This document shows positions 22,817-32,816 of a stretch of DNA of 64,000 nucleotides, piece after piece. Source of the stretch: Euptelea pleiosperma (taxonomy: Eukaryota; Streptophyta; Magnoliopsida; Ranunculales; Eupteleaceae). The translations under genes were made by a program, and so were the position numbers. Position 1 is the first letter of the stretch. Each line of letters opens with the position of its first letter. Location: contig CM068544.1 of the NCBI GenBank assembly GCA_035048495.1, positions 49,687,893-49,751,892 on the forward strand. The letters run 5' to 3'. The notes beneath the pieces were generated by a model that made no database searches, was not told the DNA's origin, and saw only the letters and a program-made list of their open reading frames with translations.

Positions 22817-22930
22817 GAGTAAAATTTCGCAGACCGTGGACGGTCGCGAAGCCGCTGACCGCCTACAATATCAGCAACGTGGCACATTCATAGAGAACAT
22901 TGACCGTACGGATGTTTGGAGTCTTTGGAC

Positions 22931-23383
22931 CAAGGTTTAAAGGAGTCCGTTTTAACTGTTAGACTGGGGGAGTTACCGTTTAAACGGTCGTTAAAACGGA
23001 TTAAAACGGCAGGGGCAAAAATGAAAAAAAAAAAAAAAAGGAAAAACAGAATTTATCGGAATTACCGGATTTTAACGATTTTAACGGAAAAAATGGCGCT
23101 GAAATTCAAATTTTAAAATTTTAAAAATAAATTTAATAGATTTTAACAGAAAATTAACGGATTTAACGACCATTTTTTTCACAATTTTTTTCAAAATTTA
23201 ACGGTTGTTTAAACGGTTTTAACGGCCATTTAAATAGTTTTAATATCCGTTAAAATAAAAAAAAATGGCCGTTAAATTGAAAAACGTTAAAACGTGTTTA
23301 AATGGTTTTAACGAAAACAGGCTTGGGGCGTTACCGTTTAGACGGCCGTTAAAACAGTTTAAACGGCCATTTTTAAAACCATG
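22931..23383 (+). mobile_element. AACGG-rich hAT-type MITE, dimer copy 1
   Basis: It begins CAAGGTTTAAAGG and ends TTTTTAAAACCATG, and is full of TTTAAACGG/CCGTTTAAA words with no coding frame. The 8 bp to the right are GTTTGGAC (23,384-23,391) and to the left CTTTGGAC (22,923-22,930). An 8-bp duplication and CAAGG/CATGG ends indicate the hAT superfamily. Confidence 0.88.
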
Positions 23384-23391
23384 GTTTGGAC

Positions 23392-23842
23392 CAAGGTTTA
23401 AAGGAGGCCGTTTTAACGGTTAAACGGACTGGGGGCGTTACCGTTTAAACCTTTTAAACGGCCGTTAAAACGGATTGAAACGGTCAGGGGCAAAAATGGA
23501 ATTAAATGGATTTTAACGGTTTTAACGGATTTTAACAGAAAAAAACGGAAAAAGTGGCGCTGAAATTCAAATTTTGAAATTTAAAAATTTTAAAAAAAAT
23601 AGAATTTAACGAAAATTAAACGGATTTTAACGGAATTAAACGGTTTTAACGGCCGTTTTTTTCACAAATTTTTTTGAAATTAAACGGCTGTTTAAATGAT
23701 TTTAACGGCCGTTAAAACCAAAAAAAGGCCGTTTTTTTCAAAACCGATAAAACGGGTTTAAACGGTTTAAATGGAAACAGGCTTGGGGCGTTACCGTTTA
23801 AAAAGCCGTTTAAACCGTTTAAACGGCCGTTTTTAAAACCAT
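23392..23842 (+). mobile_element. AACGG-rich hAT-type MITE, dimer copy 2
   Basis: This is a head-to-tail second copy directly after the shared GTTTGGAC (23,384-23,391) and followed by the same 8 bp (23,843-23,850). The two units have the same order of landmarks: CAAGGTTTAAAGGAGGCC-type start, GGGGGCGTTACCG, CAGGGGCAAAAATG, GGCTTGGGGCGTTACCG, CCATGG end. Confidence 0.9.
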
Positions 23843-24173
23843 GGTTTGGACCATCCTGAGTGGACCTATAAACTTAAAAACAGCCTCATTAGTAATATGG
23901 ATATTTGTACTCCAAATAATGGTAATAACATGCTCATTAGTAATATGCTTACACAAAAAAAATAAAATTACGCATAAAATGACTCTAATCCAACGCTTAG
24001 AAATCACTAAGGAGGTTGATTTTTGGTTTGTAGGTCCACCTAAGGATTGGCCAAACATCCGTACGGTCAGTTCCCTTTAAGAATGTGCCACGTACTTATA
24101 TCAAGGGTGGTCAGCGGCTTCGCTGACTGTTGTTGGTCTGCGAAGTTTTATTCTACATGGACCATAATCTATT

Positions 24174-24436
24174 AGTGGAACTTTGCCGACGGACTACAGT
24201 ATGAGCCACGTGACAGATTTTTGGAGACCACTGACTGAATGCATATTTGGCCCATTCTTCAGTCGACCTACATGCCAAAAATCACCCTGATTAGTGATTT
24301 CAAACCTTTGGATATGTGCCCCAAATAATGATCGAATTCAACGGTTAAACTCAACTCATGAAAACGATTCCAATCCAACGCTTAATAATCACTAACCAGG
24401 CAGATTTTTGGTACGGTAGGTTCACCTAGCAGGGCC
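24174..24436. mobile_element. Foldback element (G-box family), right end incomplete
   Basis: It begins GTGGAACTTTGCCGACGG, then GAGCCACGTGACAG, CCTGATTAGTGATTTCAAACC, and the mirrored AATCACTAACCAGGCAGATTTTTGG. The right terminal part is missing after CACCTAG. Confidence 0.7.
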
Positions 24437-24485
24437 ATCTCAACCATAAGGCCATTAAGGCAGTCGCCTTAGGCCCCAGCCCATT

Positions 24486-24655
24486 ACCTATATGGATGTT
24501 TTTAGCCCACCCCTTGTTGGATATACAAACCAATGTTTTTTGGATAGGAAATCCAATGGCTTGAATCATCAATTAATCTGATTTTTAGTATATTTATCTT
24601 CCAATCGGTGGGCTGAACATCCACACGGTCATGAGAGTCCTCTACATGGACTGCA
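24486..24655. repeat. Foldback fragment related to the GACCG..GATGTTT families
   Basis: Contains TATGGATGTTTTTAGCCCACC and the mirrored GGTGGGCTGAACATCC followed by CACGGTCATGAGAG, with a short AT-rich middle. The ends are not clear. Confidence 0.5.
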
Positions 24656-24707
24656 ACGGTTAGTCCTCTGCAGCTACATTATTCCCTAGCTTTTGATTCT
24701 CAAGAAT

Positions 24708-24912
24708 GGCTCAGGCTCCGAGGACCCCCTTTTTCTGACCCCTCTCAGTGATCGTGCACTCGACCGTGGATTTCAAGAATCCAACAGTGGTTGTCAGCAG
24801 TGCCAAAAGTGAAAAAGTCATGCCAGCTCGACACTCACAACCATCGTTGGATTCTTGAAATCCACGGCCAAGCCCACAAACACTGAGAGGGGTCAGAAAA
24901 ATGAACCTAGGG
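24708..24912. mobile_element. Foldback element, GGGCTC family
   Basis: Mirrored arms: CCCCCTTTTTCTGACCCCTC / GAGGGGTCAGAAAAATG, and GTGGATTTCAAGAATCCAAC / GTTGGATTCTTGAAATCCAC. It is the same family as 20,559-20,765. The outer boundary is approximate; no clean duplication was seen. Confidence 0.75.
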
Positions 24913-24924
24913 ATGGGTCAAAAT

Positions 24925-25266
24925 GAGTAAAACTTTGATGACAGGGTAATATGAACCAAGTGGCACACTTTTAGAGGACTCTTACCGTATGGATGTTTAG
25001 CCAATCCCTTGGTTGACCTACAAACCAAATATCAGTCAGATTACTGATTTCTAGGCATTGGATTGGAATTATTTTCATTGGTTAATTTTAACGGTGAGAA
25101 TTTGTGCATTATTTAAGGTACAAAGATCCAGAGGTTTGAAAATACTAATCATGCTGATTTTGGGTTTGTAGGTCGACCTATGGATTGGAAAAACATCCCT
25201 ACGGTCAGAGTACTCTAAGAGTGTGCCACGTGGCTCATATTGTGCCCTGTCATCAGAGTTTTACTC
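24925..25266. mobile_element. Foldback element (G-box family) with 9-bp duplication
   Basis: 342 bp. The ends GAGTAAAACTTTGATGACAG and CTGTCATCAGAGTTTTACTC are mirrored. The flanks GGTCAAAAT and CGTCAAAAC agree at seven of nine positions. The right arm carries a perfect G-box GTGCCACGTGGCTC at about 25,224-25,237; the left copy is decayed to CCAAGTGGC. Confidence 0.85.
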
Positions 25267-25407
25267 CGTCAAAACATCCATACGGCTCTAAGAGTGTTCC
25301 ACGTGTCTAACGACAGTCCAATAAATGTCAGTCATTAAAGTTCCATATCACGAGTACAACTTCAATGACATGGACCTGTCATCGAAGGAGATGATGGGGC
25401 AGCAGAT

Positions 25408-25566
25408 CATGGCACGTGGATTTTGTACCGGCAGACTACCTGGGCATCACCACCCACGTACACAGGTGAGTATTTTGGCAAAAAGCACTTAAGTACTCAC
25501 CTGGGTACGTGTGGTGAAGCCGAGGTGGTCAGCCCGTACATATTCACCTGTCGAGATCTGCTGCCC
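25408..25566. repeat. Inverted-repeat hairpin
   Basis: GGCAGCAGATC is mirrored by GATCTGCTGCCC. Inside, CACCACCCACGTACACAGGTG.. is mirrored around the centre GCAAAAAGCACTTAAG by CTCACCTGGGTACGTGTGG. The arms are about 70 bp. No coding content. Confidence 0.7.
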
Positions 25567-25587
25567 TGTCTCTGACATATGCTTCTG

Positions 25588-25878
25588 TCACAATGAAAAT
25601 CACAGACCATGTGTCACACTCTTAGTAGACTGACCGTATGGATGTTTGGCCAGCCCAGTCAACCTCTAAGCCAAAAATAATGCTTGATTAGTGATTTCTA
25701 AGCGATTCGATTGAAGTTATTTTCATGGGTTGATTTTAATTGGAAGAATTCGAGCATTATTGAGCGTTATTTGGGTGCAAAGATCCAAAGGTTGTAAATT
25801 ACAAATCATCAGAAATCAGATCAATTTGTTGGTGGGTCAACTTTTGGATATTAAAAGCCCAAAATTCATGCTGATCTT
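25588..25878. mobile_element. Foldback element (G-box family), partial
   Basis: Contains GTGTCACACTCTTAGTAGACTGACCGTATGG.. type left-arm landmarks, CTTGATTAGTGATTTCTAAGC, then a decayed right half (ATCAGAAATCAGATC). The right end is replaced by the truncated AACGG element at 25,879. Confidence 0.65.
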
Positions 25879-26171
25879 AAAATGGATTGAAACGGTCAGG
25901 GGCAAAAATGAAAAAAAATAAAAAAACAGAAAAAAATTGGTTTTAGCAGTTTTAACGGAAAAATGGCTCTGAAATTCAGATTTTGAAATTTAAAATTTTC
26001 CAAAAAAAAAAAAAAACAGAATTAAATGGAAATTTAACAGAATTTAATTAAAACCACCCGTTAAAACCAAAAAAGTGGATGTTTAATTTAGAGCGTCAAA
26101 ACGTGTTTAAAAGGTTTTAACGGAAACGGGCTTGGGGCATTACCGTTTAAACAGCCGTTTTTAAAACCATG
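25879..26171 (+). mobile_element. AACGG-rich hAT-type MITE, 5'-truncated
   Basis: Starts within the family at GATTGAAACGGTCAGGGGCAA and continues through GGCTTGGGGCATTACCG to the normal end TTTTTAAAACCATG. The CAAGG end is missing. Confidence 0.8.
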
Positions 26172-26479
26172 GTCTAGTCCACGTTTTAACTCTTACTTGG
26201 ATTTGTTTTCTAAGCACTTGGATGATTGAAGCTCTCCATTGGATGTTTAATTTTTGTATGTGGGCCATACTACGAGGAATTAATGGGCTTGGGCTGCACC
26301 TATATGCTCACCTAGTCGTGCTTAGCGTTTAAGCTTTTAAGGCCACAAAACCTAATGGTACAGTCCAGTCCAAGTACTTGGTCTTGGGCCTTGGCCTCTT
26401 GGGCTAGAGTTAGGTCCGAATTATTTTAGCCCATGAAATCTCTACGAAATTGTAAATTTGTAATATATATGTGGATGGC

Positions 26480-26699
26480 GATGTAACAAGCTGTAGCTTA
26501 CACCAAAAGCGTGAGCTAGCATCATTTTTTTGTTACTCACCACTGCCATCTGGGCCCACTAACTGCATGGATGTTTAGCCCACCCCTTAGTAGACATTCA
26601 TACCAAAATCACAATGATTGGTAATCTCTAGCTATTAGATTAGTACTTTTTAAGACGCGATTCTAGCCGTTGTCCTCAACCATTGTTTTGAGTACTAAA
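26480..26699. mobile_element. Foldback element, GATGTAACAAG family, left half
   Basis: Begins GATGTAACAAGCTGTAGC, then CCATCTGGGCCCACTAACTGC, ATGGATGTTTAGCCCACCCC and GACGCGATTCTAGCCG. A matching right-hand half lies at 27,691-27,885, but the pieces overlap in content, so I treat them as separate fragments. Confidence 0.65.
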
Positions 26700-26746
26700 C
26701 CCCCCCACCCCCCACCCACCCCCCCACCCACACACACACACACACA
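26700..26746. repeat. C-rich tract and (CA)n microsatellite
   Basis: CCCCCCACCCCCCACCC-type sequence runs into an uninterrupted CA repeat of about ten units. Confidence 0.85.
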
Positions 26747-27359
26747 GTGACTTTGTTGATGTTTGGCCCATCTCTTTGTAGACATACACACCAAAAATCA
26801 ACCTATTTGGTAAAAAAATACAAGTATGGGCTCAAATTTCTAGCCTGCTATTTGAGCCCATTTGAGATCCGACCTAGGATATTTGGTCTAACCCGGCCTG
26901 ACCCGTTTTACACTCCAAGCAGAAGGTCTAGGAACAGGCAAAACAAAAGTGAAATTAATATCTATTATAAAATACAAATTCCAGTCTGTAAGAGCATCTC
27001 CAACAACTATCTATAGCTATTTTCATGTTTAGCTAACAACCACTCCTCATCTCCAAGGGGTTTTTGCAAACTAGCTACTGTACTTGTACTATTTAATATA
27101 AATTACTATTTTGTCCATCTTCAAAATATAAATTTATTATTTATATAAGTTACATAGAGAACTTTTGAAGGGTACAAATGGTAAAGGTCTTATAGCTAAG
27201 GAAAGAAATAGATCTTGAGTAGGGAAGAAATAAAGAGAGTAGATTGCAAATTAGAGATTGCAGAGTAGCGCGGGCCATTGGGCAGAGTTCAGTAGAGATT
27301 TCGGCTTCAGCTGGGCTGCCATATTATGAGTCAAAGATTCACTTTTGGCTTGGCCGTGT

Positions 27360-27430
27360 AAAGAATTTGATGGGCTAAGAAAGAGGTTGTGGGCTCGAAC
27401 CCCACAACTGCCTGGTCTTCAAGGGTAGGA
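27360..27430. repeat. tRNA-like/SINE-like stretch
   Basis: GTGGGCTCGAACCCCAC at about 27,390-27,406 could fold like a tRNA T-arm and matches a polymerase III B-box core (GGNTCGAANCC). The upstream A-box is weak. It may be a SINE remnant; it does not fold as a complete tRNA by eye. Confidence 0.3.
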
Positions 27431-27690
27431 AATCTTCATTTAAAACACTTTTGTTGAAGATTAGAGGCAACGTTTTCTCTTGGGTCAGATTGTACGAGGC
27501 GTTATCCACAGGCATCAGGAATATAAATTAGAGGGGTAGTCTTTCTCAAATTCAATGGTTAAGGAGGTAAGTCTAAATTTTCTGAATATAGGGAGGCATT
27601 TCTAATAACTCTCATAAACGAGGAAGGTAAGTCAAAAAACCTAAAATTTATCCAAGTTTGCTGATCTCATTTCTATCATTATTCACGGAA

Positions 27691-27885
27691 TTTAGTACTT
27701 TTAAGGCGTGATTCTACTCATTGAATCAAACTTTTTTTAAATACTAAAATCAACGGCTAAAAATTATCAAACGAGCTGATTTTATGTATGAATGTCTACT
27801 AAGGGGTGGGCTAAACATCCATGCGGTTGGTGGGCCCAGATGGCAGCAGTGAGTAACAAAAATGCAAAAATGGTGTAGCTTACGC
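27691..27885. repeat. Foldback element, GATGTAACAAG family, right half
   Basis: Runs from GTACTTTTAAGGCGTGATTC through CAAACGAGCTGATTTTATG and GGGGTGGGCTAAACATCC to GGGCCCAGATGGCAGCAG and a diverged end. Confidence 0.6.
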
Positions 27886-28039
27886 GTACAGCTTTAGCAC
27901 CGCCACCCAAAATATTCTGGCGCAACACACCAGTAAAAAATGATGCAACAAACCACACGAGAGACCCATAGAATTTTCCAAAGTGATGTGAAACCCCTCA
28001 CTTTCTTAGTAGTCATGATCGTGGGACCTGAAGCTAGGC

Positions 28040-28185
28040 TAAGGTTGGACCCGGTCAACCCCAGTTAAGGGGGTTTCTACTTTTGGCACCACCACTCAAA
28101 GGAGGAAACCTGGCCTGTGTGGGAATTTGACCCCACGACCTCCCGAAAGAGGGCCCCACGGAATCCCCCTCACCGGTGGTCCTAA
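28040..28185 (-). repeat. SINE-like sequence (tRNA-related promoter boxes)
   Basis: On the minus strand ACCACCGGTGAGGGG resembles an A-box and GGGGTCAAATTCCC, about 45 bp further, a B-box. The region also has GGAGGTCGTGGGG-type sequence seen in plant SINEs. No target duplication was found. Confidence 0.3.
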
Positions 28186-28355
28186 TTATTGCCAACACAT
28201 TTTTTCCTGGCACATTTTCCAACTTATGGGTGATGATACTATAGACCTGGGTTCAAAACCCGCCTTCGTACCGAGTTACTGGTCTCTTTAAAAATAGGCT
28301 TACCTACCAAAAAAAAACTTAATAAGCCTAACACAAGTGAATGATTTAGGGTCGT

Positions 28356-28746
28356 GATGTAACAAGGTATACCTGAGATCTTTTCATTTGCGAAAGCAGC
28401 AGTTTTGGTAGTCACCACTGCCATCTGGGCCCACTGACCGCATGGATGTTTAGCCCAACCCTTAATAGACACTCGTACAAAATATCAGCTTGTTTAATGA
28501 TTTTTGGCCGTTGGTTTTAGTACTCAAAAAATGGTTGCATTCAATGGCTATAAGAACGCCTTAAAAAGAGCTAAAAAGTGTTAAAATCTAATGGTTATAA
28601 GTTACCAATCAATGTGATTTTTGGTCTGTATATCCACCAAGGGGTGGGATAAACATCTATGTGGTCAGTGGACCCAGATGGCAGTAGCGACTACCAAACA
28701 TGCCGCTTCCGCAAATGAACAGTTTCAGGCATACCTTGTTACATCT
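28356..28746. mobile_element. Foldback element, GATGTAACAAGG family, full length
   Basis: About 391 bp with mirrored ends GATGTAACAAGGTATACCTG and GGCATACCTTGTTACATC. Next inward are TTTTCATTTGCG / CGCAAATGAA, CACTGCCATCTGGGCCCACTG / GGACCCAGATGGCAGTAG, and CGCATGGATGTTTAGCCC / GGGATAAACATC. Confidence 0.85.
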
Positions 28747-29284
28747 TTTTTCCATGATTTAAGATTCCCAGCTCCCGATAAGATCACCAAAATTTTATTT
28801 AACTGAGTACGGTAAAGGGGCATATATCTTTTATTTTTCTGATAAAAAAGAAATTATTCCTTTCTATAAGCATCTCATAGGGGCTTAAGTGAACGTCGTG
28901 TCGTGTTTTCACTTGAGAAAAGTTGATAGGGATTCATGTTGATGCTTCTTCTTAATGTCCATATTTAACACAAAAATGGTGTGTACCATCTTTTTCTTAC
29001 TTTTATCCATTTTGCCTCTTCTTTTATGAATATTTGCCCTCATAATGCTAGAATTAAGGACCCCACTGGAAGAGGATCGGAACAGCATCTCAATGTTACT
29101 TACAGGGAGGATCGGAACTTCTGCACGTGTCTTGGCCGAAGATGCGTATCTTGATCGATACCAAGTGTTTAGGTTACACCACGGCACGCACCTTCGAAGA
29201 CACTCGAAAGTGAACGTTTGAAGATTCACCACCCTCTTTTGAGTCTTCAAAAATGCATGAACGTGTACCTTGAAAGTTCACCCT

Positions 29285-29545
29285 CTACTTCCAATGGACT
29301 TAGTCCACCTAATATGTGGTCCACTCATGATTTATGGGCCCACTTGACATATAGCACGTGTATGATCTATCAACACTCTTCCATTATGTGAGACCCACAT
29401 ATAATCCATCAACTTTCTTTCTTATGTGGGGTCCACATGATTTGTCGACCTTGTTAACATGTGAGGCTCGTCTGTTAACTCTAAATATTATGTGCGGCCC
29501 ACACGAACTATTAATCTTTGTTCTTATGTTGGTCGTATAGAACCA
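29285..29545. repeat. Diverged tandem array around TATGTGG-GTCCACATG
   Basis: About six loosely repeated units of about 36-44 bp, each with a TATGTG(G)..(C)CCACATGA-type core followed by an ATC(C)AAC/TTAAC stretch. Each core is itself partly palindromic. No coding frame is conserved across units. Confidence 0.45.
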
Positions 29546-30039
29546 AATGACCTTTAAAGGCATGCACCTTGAAGACGTGGACCTTCAATATGAAGACGTG
29601 CTACCAAACTCAGCCTGTCACATTAGCCTTTTAACCTAATTTTAGTGACACAAGCCTTGTAAATTGTAGGTTTCTTCTATTTCTTCTTTTTTTTCTTTAA
29701 TGTGTTTTTATTTTACAAGAAATGCTATATATAGTTTTGTTAAATTATTTTAGCTTACATTCTATGAATTTATTATAGAAAACCGAGTATTTATAGAATG
29801 ACCGAGTACTGTTCGTGAATGACCGAGTATTGTTCGTGATTATTATAGAAAACCCTTTATGCAAGTGTTTAATATTACATGATGTTGCGCTTTAGAATCG
29901 AATTGAGTTAGGAATATACGTTTTGATCCGATAATTTTGCCTTAAACTTCATAATAAGATTGTCTGCAGAAATCAATTCATAGAGGGCATGTTGTATGCT
30001 TGACATACATGACTGGAGTAGGACCTGCTTATGGGTCTT

Positions 30040-30920
30040 AAGGTGAAAAATAAATGGAGAATTTTTAAACAAATAATGAATTTTAATGTATTTATAAAAA
30101 AGTAACAAGTTTTAAAAATTTATAAAAAAAATATAACCAAACTCCCTTTCAAAGGGTGTCTATATGCGATTACCAAAATACCCGTCTGACCGTGACAGAC
30201 ACCCTTTGAGGGCGTCCATAAGCCGCATACACCCTTTCAAAAGGGCGTCAACCCAAATTTTTTATTTTTTTTATAAATTCCAGAAAATGACACTTGGCGC
30301 TTCGTTTCTTATGTTAAAATTAAACCATGAAAAATACTCTAATCCAACATATAGAAATTAGAAATCAAGATGATTTTAACTATGGGAATTTAACCATAAT
30401 GGCCACAAGAATCTAAAGGTATAAAATCACTAATCATGTTAATTTTTGGTTTGTACGCAACTTGATGTACAATTTTGGCCAATGAGAAACATTGATGATG
30501 GACAATATTGTGTGCCATGTGTCACTCTTAGAGATATGTCCCTAGCTAGGTGCACCCTTACATACCAAAATTCATCTAGATTAGTAATTTCTATTTGTTG
30601 GATTGGAATATTTTTCATTGTTTATTTTTAACCTTTGATGCGTTTGTTTTCTAAAAAGTTTTCCAAAAAAAACAACCAATATTTGATAGGACTAAACAGC
30701 AAAGGGTGTCTGTAAGATTCAAACGCCATTTGAAAGGGCATTTGTAACTTGTGAACGCTCTTTCAAATGACGTCAGCTAAGCAAGGGCAAAATGAGTATT
30801 CTTTAAAAATTATCTTGGTGGCGGGCTGACGCTCTCTGAAAGGGCGTTTGGTTATCTTCTTTATAAACTTTCAAAACTTGTTACTTCTTTTGTAAAGAAA
30901 TTTAATTTCGTTATGTTTTA
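30040..30920. mobile_element. Large inverted-repeat element with CTTTCAAAGGGTGTC words
   Basis: The left arm (about 30,090-30,290) contains AAGTAACAAGTTTTAAAA, ATAACCAAACTCCCTTTCAA and several GGGTGTC/GGGCGTC words. The right arm (about 30,690-30,905) mirrors them with GGGCGTTTGGTTATC and TTTCAAAACTTGTTACTT. The middle (about 30,300-30,640) carries mirrored sequence of the G-box foldback family. It is a composite foldback; exact ends are uncertain. Confidence 0.55.
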
Positions 30921-31064
30921 AAAAAAAATTCCAAAAAACAAGAAACTAAACATTTGATCCTTGTGAAAACATAATTAAAGGAATAATCAATGAATATAAG
31001 TCATTGTTGTTTCTTGGCTAGATGATTCTTATAGCATTTTCACATGACCTTAAAGCGCGACCGA

Positions 31065-31145
31065 AAGCCTATGCGCCGGTGGTTACTGGTTAGGAGTAGG
31101 ACATTATACTCGTAACGGTGAGATCGTGATCCCGATTCGTCGTCA
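31065..31145 (+). repeat. tRNA-like/SINE-like stretch
   Basis: GGTGGTTACTGGTTAGGAG resembles a tRNA D-arm/A-box and GTGATCCCGATTC about 35 bp later a degenerate B-box. It does not form a complete cloverleaf by eye, so a SINE head is more likely than a tRNA gene. Confidence 0.3.
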
Positions 31146-31334
31146 AAATAAAAAGTCATGGAAGAGATGATGACACCATATTTGAGTTATAAAAGAAAAA
31201 AACAGAAGAATGCGTGATCTCCATTGTCTTTTCATTGATTAAGTAAGATATAGAGTAATCATGGTTGTCACTGATATGGGTGGTGCTCTATGTCGCAACA
31301 CACACGTACACACAGAGAGAGGGGCTATGATCTC

Positions 31335-31684
31335 AACGTGGTCAGGCCACCCACAATATAAGCCACGTGGCAAATTTATTAGAGGACACTGACCGTATAG
31401 ATGTTTGGCCGATCCCTAAATGGACCTACAAACCCAAAATCAACCTGATCAGTGACTTATAAGCGTTAGTTGAAGTCATTTTCCTTGGATGATTTTAACA
31501 GTAGGAATTTGAGCATTATTTACCCTTATTTCCGTACAAAGATCCAAGGGTTTGAAATCACTAGTCTGGGTATTTTTGGTTTGTAAGTCCACTTATGGAT
31601 TGGTCAAACATCTATACAGTCAGTGTCATCTAATAAATTGCCACGTGGCTTATATTGTGGGTGGTCAGGCAAGTCTTACTCAAA
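31335..31684. mobile_element. Foldback element (G-box family), two intact G-boxes
   Basis: The mirrored arms include AAGCCACGTGGCAAATT and AATTGCCACGTGGCTTAT, GACCGTATAGATGTTTGGCC and GGTCAAACATCTATACAGTC. The ends (CAACGTGGTCAGGCCACCC / GGGTGGTCAGGCAAG) are diverged. Confidence 0.8.
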
Positions 31685-32168
31685 GATAATAGTAGGAGGA
31701 TAATACGTCACTTGTCATTGAAATCTGCCTCATTAGTGCTTTCACATCCGATCCAAAAAAAATTTACATAGCAATAGATGCTGATATGTTTCTAATCAAT
31801 ATGATTATGGTCTTTTTGTCCATTTAGGAGGTGGCGCACTGATTGATTTTTTGGTCCACAAGTCAAGGATCCTATGTTTAATGTGACCCTCATGGTGTAG
31901 GTCCCGCATATACTTTTTTGCCCTTTACTTTAAGGGTCGTGATGTAACAAGGTCAGGAACGGTTATTGTTACTCACCGCTGCCATCTGGGCCCACTGACC
32001 GCACGGGATGTTTAGCACTTTAGCTCACCCCTTTATACACATTCAGTACTAAAAAAAAGGTTGAATCCAATGGCTAGAATCACTCCTTAAAAAGTGCTAG
32101 AGTCTAATGGCAATAGATTACCAATCAGAGTGATTTTTTGTATGTATATCCACCAAGGGGTGGCTAAA

Positions 32169-32816
32169 GTGTCTTAAAACTTGACGAGTCAACTCGAAAC
32201 TCGGCTGAATTTTGAGTTGACTTGAGATAAACTCGAATCTAATATACAACCCACGTTTTATGTCGTTTTCTGAGAATTTATAATCGAGTCCTGAGTTAAC
32301 TCGGTAAGTTTCACAAATACTCTCCGGGTCAGTTGAAACCAAGGTTTAAAAAAAGGCCGTTATAACGGATTCGGACCTACCCTGTTACATTATGGACCGT
32401 TAAAACTCCCAAAAAATAACGGCTGTTATTTTCTGTTATTTTTCATTTTTGAAATTTTGAAATTCAAATTTTGCCATTTTTTCTGTTATTTTCCTATTTT
32501 TTTCCGTTTGTCCCTGAGCGTTTTTTTTTGTTATGACAGAAAAAATGGTAACGCCCCCAGTCCGTTATACCGTCATAACGGTGCCCTTTAGACCTTGGTT
32601 AAAACTGAACCGAATTTTATTTAAATTCTCCTTTAAACCTTTAAACCGAATTTTATATAAATTCTGCTTGTAAAAATTTGTAAAATTTGATAATAATATT
32701 AATATATGTATAAAATATTACTTTATTACTCGAGTCAAGTTGTTTCGGGTCAAGTTCGAGTCTTCAAATTAACTCAACTTAGTAGACTTTCGAGTCCAGT
32801 TGAGTTTTCAAACACT
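32169..32816. mobile_element. hAT-like element rich in GAGTC/AACTCGA, itself interrupted
   Basis: The mirrored ends GTGTCTTAAAACTTG and GAGTTTTCAAACACT lie between TGGCTAAA (32,161-32,168) and GGGCTAAA (32,817-32,824), an 8-bp duplication with one mismatch. The body is dominated by AACTCGAAACTCG/GACTCGAGTCAAG words. A 258-bp element is inserted at 32,340. Confidence 0.75.
32340..32597. mobile_element. AACGG-type hAT MITE, divergent TTATAACGG subfamily
   Basis: CAAGGTTTAAAAAAAGGCCG at the left and CCCTTTAGACCTTG at the right are mirrored. The flanks GTTGAAAC (32,332-32,339) and GTTAAAAC (32,598-32,605) match at seven of eight. It uses GTTATAACGG/CCGTTAT words where the main family uses TTTAAACGG. 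Confidence 0.82.

Larger units (their letters stand above)
22817..24153. mobile_element. Foldback element (G-box family) split by a hAT MITE dimer
   Basis: The outer ends GAGTAAAATTTCGCAGACC and GGTCTGCGAAGTTTTATTC are mirrored. The flanks TACACGGAT (22,808-22,816) and TACATGGAC (24,154-24,162) match at seven of nine positions, a decayed 9-bp duplication. Inside are the family arms (GACCGTACGGATGTTTGG, and GATTGGCCAAACATCC in the mirror half). About 920 bp of two hAT-type elements interrupt the left arm at GTTTGGAC. Without them the element is about 417 bp. Confidence 0.85.

Noticed and set aside
22931..23842. TTTAAACGG repeats considered as a satellite or centromeric array
   Set aside because: The repeated words are inside two bounded elements with 8-bp duplications and the same elements occur dispersed elsewhere.
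24925..25266. Mirrored repeats considered as a CRISPR-like or attachment-site array
   Set aside because: Repeats are mirrored within dispersed elements, not direct repeats with unique spacers, and the DNA is a plant nuclear genome.
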